Source of the DNA: Devosia equisanguinis
GTDB taxonomy: Bacteria > Pseudomonadota > Alphaproteobacteria > Rhizobiales > Devosiaceae
NCBI GenBank assembly: GCA_945888565.1
Contig: CAMDAL010000183.1
Location: 1 to 7,948, forward strand
DNA: 7,948 bases
Reading direction: 5' to 3'
Below, piece after piece: positions 1 through 5,939 of the stretch. How positions within the stretch are numbered: the stretch's first letter is position 1; the number at the start of each line of letters is the position of its first letter. Under the pieces are notes generated by a model, which was given only the letters and a program-made list of their open reading frames with translations, made no database searches and was not told the DNA's origin. A program made the translations under genes and the position numbers.

Positions 1-1
1 A

Positions 2-262
2 CACGGCGACCGGGTCGTCGCCATCTGCGGGCCGGGCGACTATATCGGCGAGCTGAGCTTCCTCTCGGGCAACCCCGCCACCGCCAACACCACCGTGGTG
101 AAGCCGTGCCGGGCGTTGGTATTCGATCAGGCCAAGCTGACGGCCGCCATCGCGAACGACGCTCAGCTGCGACGGACGCTAGACAGCGCCCTCAACAAGA
201 ACCTCGCCGGCAAGCTGAGCCGCTCCAACAACCAGAGGCCAGCGGCCGAGCGCACCGCCTAG
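2..262 (+). CDS. Cyclic nucleotide-binding-domain protein, C-terminal part (partial)
   Basis: The window opens inside this gene; 86 codons remain before TAG. The visible part matches the end of a cNMP-binding (Crp-like) beta-roll: HGDRV, then PGDYIGELSFLSG at about residues 11-23, a strand CRALVFDQ, then a helical tail (KLTAAIANDAQLRRTLDSAL) and a polar end. The GEL of the phosphate-binding cassette is present, including the Glu that normally contacts the ribose. The Arg that contacts the cyclic phosphate (family pattern GELxxLxxxPRA) is replaced by Ala in NPATAN. I infer that cNMP binding is altered or lost. No helix-turn-helix follows, so it is probably not a Crp/Fnr-type DNA-binding regulator; a membrane or stand-alone CNBD protein is more likely. 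What lies before the window is unknown. The gene runs in the same direction as guaA, with a 120-base gap. Confidence 0.75.
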   Translation, partial: HGDRVVAICGPGDYIGELSFLSGNPATANTTVVKPCRALVFDQAKLTAAIANDAQLRRTLDSALNKNLAGKLSRSNNQRPAAERTA

Positions 263-316
263 GACCGCGTCAAGAAGAGTCGCAGACTTTTCCGGGTCGA
301 AAGCCTGACCACTCAA

Positions 317-371
317 AAAGCCATAGCGGCTCCGCGGTGGCAGAGACTTGCGGAATCTCGGGGCTGGCTTT
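317..371 (+). promoter_or_regulatory. Possible structured leader upstream of guaA
   Basis: A perfect 7-bp inverted repeat, AAAGCCA (317-323) and TGGCTTT (365-371), encloses two further small hairpins. One is GCG-GCTC-CGC at 326-335, extendable by one pair. The other is GAGA (343-346) with TCTC (356-359), with two more pairs past one mismatch. Together they form a three-way-junction shape ending 11 bases before the guaA ATG. The rest of the 263-382 gap shows no clear gene. A weak promoter reading also fits part of it (TTGCGG at 348-353, TTTATT at 369-374, 15-base spacer); in that case the transcript would be nearly leaderless and the fold irrelevant. I do not recognise a known riboswitch class. 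The function is inferred from shape only. Confidence 0.3.
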
Positions 372-382
372 ATTTCCCCGCC

Positions 383-1954
383 ATGACCGAGCTCGCTGCT
401 ACCGCCCCCGCCGACACCATCCTCATCATCGATTTCGGATCGCAGGTGACCCAGTTGATCGCGCGCCGCTTGCGCGAGACCGGCGTCTATTGCGAAATCC
501 ACCCGTTCCAGTCGGCTGGCGAGGCGTTCACGCGGCTGAAGCCGAAGGGCGTGATATTCTCGGGCGGGCCAGCATCGGTCACCGACGAGGGCTCGCCGCG
601 GGCGCCGCAGGCGGTGTTCGACAGCGGCGTGCCCATCCTCGCCATCTGCTACGGCCAGCAGACGCTGGCGCTGCAGCAGGGCGGCGTGGTCGAGGGCGGC
701 CACGCCCGCGAGTTCGGCCGCGCCGATGTCGAGATCAAGGAAGCGTCGCCGCTGTTCGAGGGCTTCTGGGAGGTCGGCGGCCGCTATCCGGTGTGGATGA
801 GCCATGGCGACCGTGTCACCGAGCTGCCCGCGGGCTTCAAGGTGGTCGGGACGTCCGAGAACGCCCCGTTTGCCATCGCGGTGAACGAGGAGCGCCGCTA
901 CTACACCACCATGTTCCACCCCGAGGTGGTGCACACCCCAGATGGCGGCAGGCTGCTGCAGGCCTTCGTGCACAACATCGTGGGGCTGAAGTCCGACTGG
1001 ACCATGCACGCCTACCGCCAGCGGGCGATCGAGAAGATCCGTGCGCAGGTGGGCCAGGGCCGGGTGCTGTGCGCGCTTTCCGGCGGCGTCGATAGCTCGG
1101 TGGCGGCGATCCTGATCCACGAGGCGATCGGCGACCAGTTGACCTGCGTGTTCGTCGACCACGGCCTGCTGCGGATGAACGAGGCCGAAGAAGTGGTCTC
1201 GATGTTCCGCGACCACTACAATATCCCGCTCGTGCACGTGGATGCCGCCGACCGGTTCATCGGCGCGCTCGAGGGCGAGGCGGACCCGGAGACCAAGCGC
1301 AAGACCATCGGCCGGCTGTTCATCGAGGTGTTCGATGAGGAGGCCAGGAAGATGGGCGGCGCCGATTTCCTCGCCCAGGGCACGCTCTACCCGGACGTGA
1401 TCGAGAGCGTCAGTTTTTCGGGCGGCCCGTCGGTGACGATCAAGTCGCACCACAATGTCGGCGGCCTGCCCGCCAAGATGAAGATGCAGCTGGTCGAACC
1501 CTTGCGCGAACTGTTCAAGGATGAGGTCCGCGCGCTGGGCCGCGAACTCGGCCTGCCCGAGCGCTTCGTCGGCCGCCACCCGTTCCCGGGGCCGGGCCTT
1601 GCGATACGCCTTCCGGGCGGGGTGACCCGCGACAAGCTCGACATCCTGCGCCGCGCCGACGCGATCTACCTCGATGAAATCCGCAAGGCCGGCCTCTACG
1701 ACAAGATCTGGCAAGCCTTCGCGGTGCTGCTGCCGGTGCAGACAGTCGGCGTGATGGGCGACGGCCGCACCTACGAGTTTGTCTGTGCCCTGCGCGCCGT
1801 GACCTCGGTCGACGGCATGACGGCGGACTTCTTCCCCTACGACATGAACTTCCTCGGCCGCGCCGCTACCCGCATCATCAACGAGGTGCGCGGCATCAAC
1901 CGGGTCGTCTACGACGTGACGTCGAAGCCGCCGGGCACGATCGAGTGGGAATGA
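383..1954 (+). CDS. guaA: GMP synthase (glutamine-hydrolysing)
   Basis: Converts XMP, glutamine and ATP to GMP in the cytoplasm, the last step of guanine nucleotide synthesis. The 523 residues match the usual full-length two-domain enzyme. The N-terminal class I glutamine amidotransferase (about 13-200) has the nucleophile Cys89 in AICYGQQ and the His179/Glu181 pair in MFHPEV. The ATP pyrophosphatase domain (about 207-400) has the PP-loop SGGVDSS at 233-239, followed by FVDHGL. The C-terminal dimerisation domain holds GRHPFPGPGLAIR (398-410) and ends TSKPPGTIEWE, the normal GuaA end. No catalytic residue is missing. ATG 383 is chosen because homologues begin a few residues before ILIIDFGSQ; there is no evident Shine-Dalgarno before it, which is a little unusual. 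The gene is probably transcribed alone or with the CNBD gene, and a strong hairpin follows it at 2004-2030. Confidence 0.98.
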   Translation: MTELAATAPADTILIIDFGSQVTQLIARRLRETGVYCEIHPFQSAGEAFTRLKPKGVIFSGGPASVTDEGSPRAPQAVFDSGVPILAICYGQQTLALQQGGVVEGGHAREFGRADVEIKEASPLFEGFWEVGGRYPVWMSHGDRVTELPAGFKVVGTSENAPFAIAVNEERRYYTTMFHPEVVHTPDGGRLLQAFVHNIVGLKSDWTMHAYRQRAIEKIRAQVGQGRVLCALSGGVDSSVAAILIHEAIGDQLTCVFVDHGLLRMNEAEEVVSMFRDHYNIPLVHVDAADRFIGALEGEADPETKRKTIGRLFIEVFDEEARKMGGADFLAQGTLYPDVIESVSFSGGPSVTIKSHHNVGGLPAKMKMQLVEPLRELFKDEVRALGRELGLPERFVGRHPFPGPGLAIRLPGGVTRDKLDILRRADAIYLDEIRKAGLYDKIWQAFAVLLPVQTVGVMGDGRTYEFVCALRAVTSVDGMTADFFPYDMNFLGRAATRIINEVRGINRVVYDVTSKPPGTIEWE

Positions 1955-2003
1955 CGGAGCGGCGCTGAGCGCCATTCGACCGCCGCGCGTCTTCCGTCGG
2001 AAA

Positions 2004-2030
2004 CCCCCGGATGCGTTTGCATTCAGGGGG
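2004..2030 (+). terminator. Strong GC hairpin after guaA
   Basis: CCCCC (2004-2008) plus GGATGC (2009-2014), loop GTTT, then GCATTC (2019-2024), a bulged A and GGGGG (2026-2030). This gives an 11-pair stem (one G-T wobble) 49 bases past the guaA stop. No T-run follows on the plus strand; on the minus strand the bases after the stem are TTTCCG, a very short T-run. It may stop or slow transcription, protect the guaA 3' end, or lie in the leader of the next gene. The rest of the 1955-2081 gap holds only a 10-codon reading frame (2035-2067) and no clear promoter. Confidence 0.5.
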
Positions 2031-2081
2031 CCACATGCATATGTTGCGCGCCAATCTGAACGCCTGAACGAAAGCCACTGG

Positions 2082-3020
2082 ATGTCCAACGAGAATTTCA
2101 GCCGCGAGATCGACGAGGAGTTGCGCAGCGACCAGATGCGCAACCTGTGGAAGAACTTCGGGCCCTGGCTGATTGCCGCCGCGGTTGTTCTGGTGCTCGG
2201 CGTCGCCGGCTGGGAAGGCTGGCAGTGGTGGACCAACTCCAATTCGGCCCGCTCGTCGGACCAGTTCTACAACGCGCTGTCGCTCAGCGAAGGGGCCGAT
2301 GTCGCCGCGGCGCAGCAGGCGCTCGACGACCTCGAGGCCACCGGCACTGGCGCCTACCCGACGCTGGCGCGCTTCCGCGAGGCAGCGCTGCTGGTGAAGG
2401 ACGGCAAGACTGCCGAGGCGACCGCCGCCTATGACGCGATCGCCACGACCGAGACCAACACCAATATCCGTGCGCTGGCGCTGGTGCTCGCCGCCTATAC
2501 GCTCGTTGATGGCGGCAACGTGGCGCAGGTGGAGCAGCGCGTCTCCGGCCTCGTCGCGCCCGAGAATCCGATGCGCAACGCCGCCCGCGAAGCACTGGGC
2601 CTGACAAAGTACCAGACCGATGACTACGTGGGCGCCCAGGCTGACTTCGAAGCCGTGCTGGCCGATCCGGCTGTCTCGCGCGAAGCCCAGTCCCGGCTGC
2701 AGATCTACGTGGCCCAGCTGAAGTCCCTCGGCGCCGGTGCCCCCGCCGTCGAAGCGACGCCCGCCGCCGAGGCTCCGGCCGCTGACGCTGCCCCTGCCAT
2801 GGAGGCTGCTCCTGCGATGGAAGCTGCCCCGGCGATGGAGGCTGCCCCTGCCATGGAGGCCGCCCCCGCTATGGAGGCTGCTCCGGCGATGGAAGCTGCG
2901 CCTGCGATGGAAGCCGCTCCTGCGATGGAGGCCGCGCCCGCCGTGGAAACTCCTGCCGAGCCCGCCGCTACCGACGCTACCACCCCGGCCGCCCCCGCGG
3001 CCGATGCGCCCGCGAACTGA
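2082..3020 (+). CDS. Membrane-anchored TPR protein (YfgM-like) with hexapeptide-repeat tail
   Basis: A 312-residue protein. Residues 1-28 are polar and charged (REIDEELRSDQMRNLWKNFG), followed by one hydrophobic segment at about 29-50 (WLIAAAVVLVLGVAGWEGWQWW). Residues about 56-215 are Ala-rich helical hairpins of TPR type. This order is that of the YfgM/TPR_21 family, inner-membrane proteins with a periplasmic TPR domain. In E. coli YfgM is linked to the SecYEG translocon and the chaperone PpiD; the same role here is inference. The positive charges before the membrane segment support a cytoplasmic N-terminus, leaving the rest in the periplasm. The tail (about 218-312) is low-complexity Ala/Pro/Glu: degenerate units, then eight AAPAME and one AAPAVE (236-289), then a TPAEPAATDA-type end. 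This tail is not needed by the family fold and is probably disordered and acidic. There is no good Shine-Dalgarno, but ATG 2082 gives the usual family N-terminus. The placement 81 bases before der fits alphaproteobacterial gene order. Confidence 0.85.
   Translation: MSNENFSREIDEELRSDQMRNLWKNFGPWLIAAAVVLVLGVAGWEGWQWWTNSNSARSSDQFYNALSLSEGADVAAAQQALDDLEATGTGAYPTLARFREAALLVKDGKTAEATAAYDAIATTETNTNIRALALVLAAYTLVDGGNVAQVEQRVSGLVAPENPMRNAAREALGLTKYQTDDYVGAQADFEAVLADPAVSREAQSRLQIYVAQLKSLGAGAPAVEATPAAEAPAADAAPAMEAAPAMEAAPAMEAAPAMEAAPAMEAAPAMEAAPAMEAAPAMEAAPAVETPAEPAATDATTPAAPAADAPAN
2787..2948 (+). repeat. Nine tandem 18-bp repeats encoding AAPAME
   Basis: Nine back-to-back in-frame 18-bp units encode AAPAME eight times and AAPAVE once, residues 236-289 of the TPR protein. 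Units 1 and 4 are identical at DNA level, and units 2 and 6 differ by one base. The others differ almost only at third codon positions (GCC/GCT/GCG, CCC/CCT/CCG, GAG/GAA), so the peptide is kept more strictly than the DNA. Degenerate units (APAVEA, TPAAEA) lie just before the array from about 2738. The unit length is a multiple of three, so gain or loss of units would keep the frame. Confidence 0.95.
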
Positions 3021-3050
3021 TCGCAGACGCAAGAGATCGGCGCGTGCTAA

Positions 3051-3082
3051 GGGAGGTCGCAGACCTTCCCCTGGCGCGCGCC
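3051..3082 (+). promoter_or_regulatory. Hairpin and GC palindrome in the TPR-der gap
   Basis: GGGAGGTC (3051-3058), loop GCA, GACC then TTCCC (3062-3070) forms an eight-pair stem with one bulged T. It is followed at once by the perfect 10-bp palindrome GGCGCGCGCC (3073-3082). There is no T-run, so a classical terminator is unlikely. The pair sits 20-50 bases before the der start and would be in its leader if TPR and der share a transcript. Possible roles are partial termination, RNA processing or translational tuning; none is demonstrated. Confidence 0.35.
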
Positions 3083-3101
3083 ACCAACCAATGAGGCCGA
3101 C

Positions 3102-4544
3102 ATGAGTGTTACCGTCGCCATTGTCGGGCGTCCCAACGTCGGCAAATCCACCCTGTTCAACCGGCTGGTGGGCAAGAAGATCGCGCTGGTCGACGATACG
3201 CCGGGTGTGACCCGCGATCGCCGCGAGGCCGATGCCCGCATCGCCGACCTGCATTTCAAGGTGCTCGACACCGCCGGTTACGAGGACCGCACCGACGGCT
3301 CGCTCGAAGACCGGATGCGCCAGCAGACAGAGATGGCGATCCAGGATGCCGACGTCATCCTGTTCATGTTCGATGCCCGTGCCGGGGTGACGCCGCTCGA
3401 CGAGCGGTTCGCCCAGGTGCTGCGCAAGGCCGGCAAGGAAGTCCACCTCGTCGGCAACAAGGCCGAGAGCAAGGCGGCTGCGCCCGGCCTGATGGAGGCC
3501 TATTCGCTCGGCTTCGGCGAACCGATCGCGCTTTCGGCCGAGCATGGCGTCGGCATGTCCGACCTGCATGCCATCGTGTCGAAGGCGGTGGATGCCGCGG
3601 CCGAACGCGCCGAGGCCGCTGCCGCTGCAGATACGGCTGCCTATGCCGACCTGATTCCCGAGGTCGACGTCGACCTGCCCGAGGACGACGGCACGACCGA
3701 AGAGGGCCCGACCGCCCGCTGGAACCCCAAGCGTTATCTCAACGTCGCGATCATCGGCCGACCGAATGCCGGCAAGTCGACGCTGATCAACCGCATGGTG
3801 GGCGAAGAGCGTCTGCTGACCGGCCCCGAGGCCGGCATCACCCGCGATTCGATCCTCGTGCCGTGGGAGTACGAGGGCCGGACGATCAACCTCGTCGATA
3901 CCGCCGGCATCCGTCGCAAGGCGCGGGTCGAGGGCAAGCTCGAGAAGATGGCGGTGGGCGATTCGCTCCGCTCGCTCCAGTACGCCGAAGTGGTGGTGCT
4001 GCTGCTCGACGCGCAGATCCCGTTCGAAAAGCAGGACCTGGCGCTGGCGGACCTCGTAGAGCGCGAGGGGCGCGCCCTGGTGATCGCGCTCAACAAGTGG
4101 GACCTGATCGAGGACAAGAACGCCAAACTGGCCGAACTCCGCGAGGAATGCGAGCGCCTGCTGCCGCAGCTGCGCGGCGTGCCGCTGGTGACGATCTCGG
4201 GCCTGCAGGGGCGCAACATCGACAAGCTGATGGCCGCCATCTTCGCCATCGAGCGCAACTGGAACAGCCACTTCTCGACCGCCAAGCTGAACCGCTGGCT
4301 CGGCGCCATGACCGAGAGCCATCCGCCGCCGGCCGTCTCCGGCCGCCGCCTGAAGATGCGCTACATGACGCAGGCCAAGATCCGTCCGCCGAGCTTCATC
4401 GTCTTTGCGACCCGGCCTGATTCAGTGCCCGCGTCCTACCAGCGCTACCTGGTCAACGGCCTGCGCGAAACCTTCAACCTGCAGGGCACGCCGATCCGCC
4501 TTTGGCTCCGCGGCGGCAAGAACCCCTTCGACAAGAAGGACTGA
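3102..4544 (+). CDS. der: Ribosome biogenesis GTPase Der (EngA)
   Basis: Essential tandem GTPase that acts late in 50S subunit assembly in the cytoplasm. The 480 residues show both G domains and the KH-like C-terminal domain. G domain 1 has P-loop GRPNVGKST (9-17), DTAGYE (56-61), NKAE (119-122) and SAE (145-147). An acidic, Ala-rich linker spans about 165-205. G domain 2 has P-loop GRPNAGKST (219-227), DTAGIRRKARV (266-276), NKWD (331-334) and TISGLQG (364-370). The KH-like part (about 385-475) contains MRYMTQAKIRPPSFIVF and ends GTPIRLWLRGGKNPF, as in the family. The first G4 motif reads NKAE rather than NKxD. The start is supported by GAGG at 3093-3096, five bases before ATG. A four-codon frame (MRPT, from 3091) ends in an ATGA overlap with the start. 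The gene is probably co-transcribed with the TPR gene. Confidence 0.98.
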   Translation: MSVTVAIVGRPNVGKSTLFNRLVGKKIALVDDTPGVTRDRREADARIADLHFKVLDTAGYEDRTDGSLEDRMRQQTEMAIQDADVILFMFDARAGVTPLDERFAQVLRKAGKEVHLVGNKAESKAAAPGLMEAYSLGFGEPIALSAEHGVGMSDLHAIVSKAVDAAAERAEAAAAADTAAYADLIPEVDVDLPEDDGTTEEGPTARWNPKRYLNVAIIGRPNAGKSTLINRMVGEERLLTGPEAGITRDSILVPWEYEGRTINLVDTAGIRRKARVEGKLEKMAVGDSLRSLQYAEVVVLLLDAQIPFEKQDLALADLVEREGRALVIALNKWDLIEDKNAKLAELREECERLLPQLRGVPLVTISGLQGRNIDKLMAAIFAIERNWNSHFSTAKLNRWLGAMTESHPPPAVSGRRLKMRYMTQAKIRPPSFIVFATRPDSVPASYQRYLVNGLRETFNLQGTPIRLWLRGGKNPFDKKD

Positions 4545-4558
4545 CCCCCTCCGCTGCA

Positions 4559-4586
4559 TTGCATCACGCTGAACCATCGCTATATT
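4559..4586 (+). promoter_or_regulatory. Sigma70-type promoter before the CNNM/CorC-like gene
   Basis: TTGCAT (4559-4564) and TATATT (4581-4586) are separated by 16 bases in the 97-base gap after der. The -10 matches TATAAT at five of six positions and the -35 matches TTGACA at four of six. Transcription would start near 4593, giving a leader of about 50 bases before TTG 4642. This suggests the downstream gene can be expressed independently of der. Called by eye. Confidence 0.5.
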
Positions 4587-4641
4587 CGCACGTTCCCAAG
4601 CGACCCGATGCTGAGTGCGGGGCCGCAACTAGAAGACGACA

Positions 4642-5919
4642 TTGTTCGCCGAAATCCTGATTGTCGCCATCTTGACCCTCGTCAATGGCCTCCTCTCCAT
4701 GTCCGAACTGGCCGTGGTCTCCTCCCGCCCGGCGCGCCTCAAGGTGCTGGCTGCCGAAGGCAAGCGCGGCGCCCAGGTGGCACTGAAGCTGCAGGAGAAC
4801 CCGGGCAAGTTCCTCTCCTCGGTGCAGATCGGCATCACGCTGGTCGGCGTGCTGTCGGGCGCCTTCTCTGGCGCCACGCTGGGTGACCGGCTGGGCCTGA
4901 CGCTGGTTGGCGCCGGCGTCGATGCCGGCCTCGCCATGCCGCTGGGCGTCGGCATCGTGGTGGTGATCATCACCTACCTGTCGCTGATCATCGGCGAACT
5001 GGTGCCCAAGCAGATCGCGCTGCGCGATGCCGAAGGCGTGGCGGCCCGTGTCGCCCCGCTGATGGCGTTCATCGCCTCGATCGGCGCGCCGATCATCTGG
5101 GTGCTGGATGTCTCGGGCAAGCTGGTGCTGCGCCTGCTCGGCCAGAGCGGCGAGTCCGAGGAGCGGGTCACCGACGAGGAGGTGAAGACCATCATCGCCG
5201 AGGCCGAGAGCGCTGGCGTGCTGGAAAGCGAAGAGCGTCACATGATCAGTGGCGTCATGCGGCTGGCCGATCGCTCCGCCCGCGGCCTGATGACCCCGCG
5301 GCTCGACGTGGAATATGTGGACCTCAGCGACAGCCAGGACGAGATCCTCTCGCAACTGCGCCAGATCCGCCACTCCGTGGTGCCGGTGCAGGATGGCAGC
5401 ACCGACTCGATCATCGGCGTCATCGTGCGCAAGGATCTGGTCGATGCGTTGTTCACCGGCGAGCCGCTCGACATCCGCGCCATGGTCAAGCCGGCGCCGG
5501 TGGTGATGGATCGCTCCAGCGCCATCGATGTGCTGAAAGCAATCCGGGGCTCGGTGGTGCACCTGGCGCTGGTGTTCGACGAGTATGGCCACTTCGAAGG
5601 CATCGTGACGCCCGGCGACATCCTCGAGGCCATCACCGGCGCCTTCCAGGAAGAGGAAGGCGAGGGCGAGGCAGCCTTTACGATCCGCCAGGACGGCTCG
5701 TTCCTCGTCTCGGGCTGGATGCAGGCCGACGAGTTCGAGGAACGCATCGGCGTGCCGGTGCCCAAGGACGCCAAGTACGAGACTGTCGCCGGCTTCGTGC
5801 TGGCCGAGCTCAACCACCTGCCGGTGGTCGGTGAGGTGTTCGAGCGTGGCCACTGGCGTTTCGAAGTCATGGACCTCGACGGCCGCCGTATCGACAAGGT
5901 GCTGGTGAGCCGGAAGTAA
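4642..5919 (+). CDS. Hemolysin-family CNNM/CBS-domain membrane protein (CorC/YfjD-like)
   Basis: A 425-residue inner-membrane protein. The CNNM (DUF21) domain covers about 1-170, with hydrophobic segments near 4-20, 60-78, 88-118 and 136-157. It carries the family signatures MSELAVVSSRPARL (20-33) and GELVPKQIAL (118-127). Two CBS domains follow (about 205-335), with MTPR (217-220), VVPVQDG (246-252) and VFDEYGHFEGIVTPGDILEAI (311-331). A CorC_HlyC domain ends the protein (about 345-423). Family members are called hemolysin C or CorC; relatives are linked to Mg2+/Co2+ export or resistance, with CBS domains binding ATP-Mg2+. Substrate here is inferred. Start: an in-frame TAG at 4630-4632 leaves TTG 4642 as the first usable start, and it gives the expected N-terminus (F-AEILIV); AGAAG six bases upstream is a weak ribosome site. 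Another start inside the first membrane segment is less likely. It stops two bases from the convergent methyltransferase gene. Confidence 0.93.
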   Translation: MFAEILIVAILTLVNGLLSMSELAVVSSRPARLKVLAAEGKRGAQVALKLQENPGKFLSSVQIGITLVGVLSGAFSGATLGDRLGLTLVGAGVDAGLAMPLGVGIVVVIITYLSLIIGELVPKQIALRDAEGVAARVAPLMAFIASIGAPIIWVLDVSGKLVLRLLGQSGESEERVTDEEVKTIIAEAESAGVLESEERHMISGVMRLADRSARGLMTPRLDVEYVDLSDSQDEILSQLRQIRHSVVPVQDGSTDSIIGVIVRKDLVDALFTGEPLDIRAMVKPAPVVMDRSSAIDVLKAIRGSVVHLALVFDEYGHFEGIVTPGDILEAITGAFQEEEGEGEAAFTIRQDGSFLVSGWMQADEFEERIGVPVPKDAKYETVAGFVLAELNHLPVVGEVFERGHWRFEVMDLDGRRIDKVLVSRK

Positions 5920-5939
5920 GGTCAGCCGGGTTTCCGGCT
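5908..5939. terminator. Nested inverted repeats at the convergent gene ends
   Basis: The stop codons of the CNNM/CorC-like gene and the methyltransferase gene are two bases apart. AGCCGGAA (5908-5915) pairs with TTCCGGCT (5932-5939) across 16 bases. A competing tight hairpin uses AGCCGG (5924-5929), loop GTTT and CCGGCT (5934-5939). Either can form on both transcripts, so a shared two-way terminator or 3'-end stabiliser is likely. Neither strand has a T-run after the stem, so termination would be inefficient or need Rho. Confidence 0.5.

Noticed and set aside
106..1095. A plus-strand 329-codon frame overlapping the CNBD end and guaA
   Set aside because: It is Arg/Pro-rich, lies out of frame with both real genes and has no domain signature.
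179..2242. A 687-codon minus-strand open frame opposite guaA
   Set aside because: It is antisense to a textbook GuaA with all catalytic motifs. Its product is a His/Asp/Arg/Ala-rich string of the sort produced opposite GC-rich codons, with no recognisable domain.
2787..2948. CRISPR-like or intergenic repeat array
   Set aside because: The repeats are contiguous without spacers, 18 bp long and in frame within a protein gene.
2705..2983. A minus-strand frame encoding AASIAG repeats
   Set aside because: This is the reverse reading of the 18-bp AAPAME repeats, which explain it fully.
1896..4322. An 808-codon minus-strand open frame opposite the TPR gene and der
   Set aside because: It is antisense to two well-supported genes. 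Its Gly/Arg/Ser repeats mirror the repeats and GC bias on the other strand.
4564..5853. A 429-codon minus-strand open frame opposite the CNNM/CorC-like gene
   Set aside because: It is a His/Asp/Gln-rich antisense shadow. The plus strand encodes a complete, motif-bearing family member.
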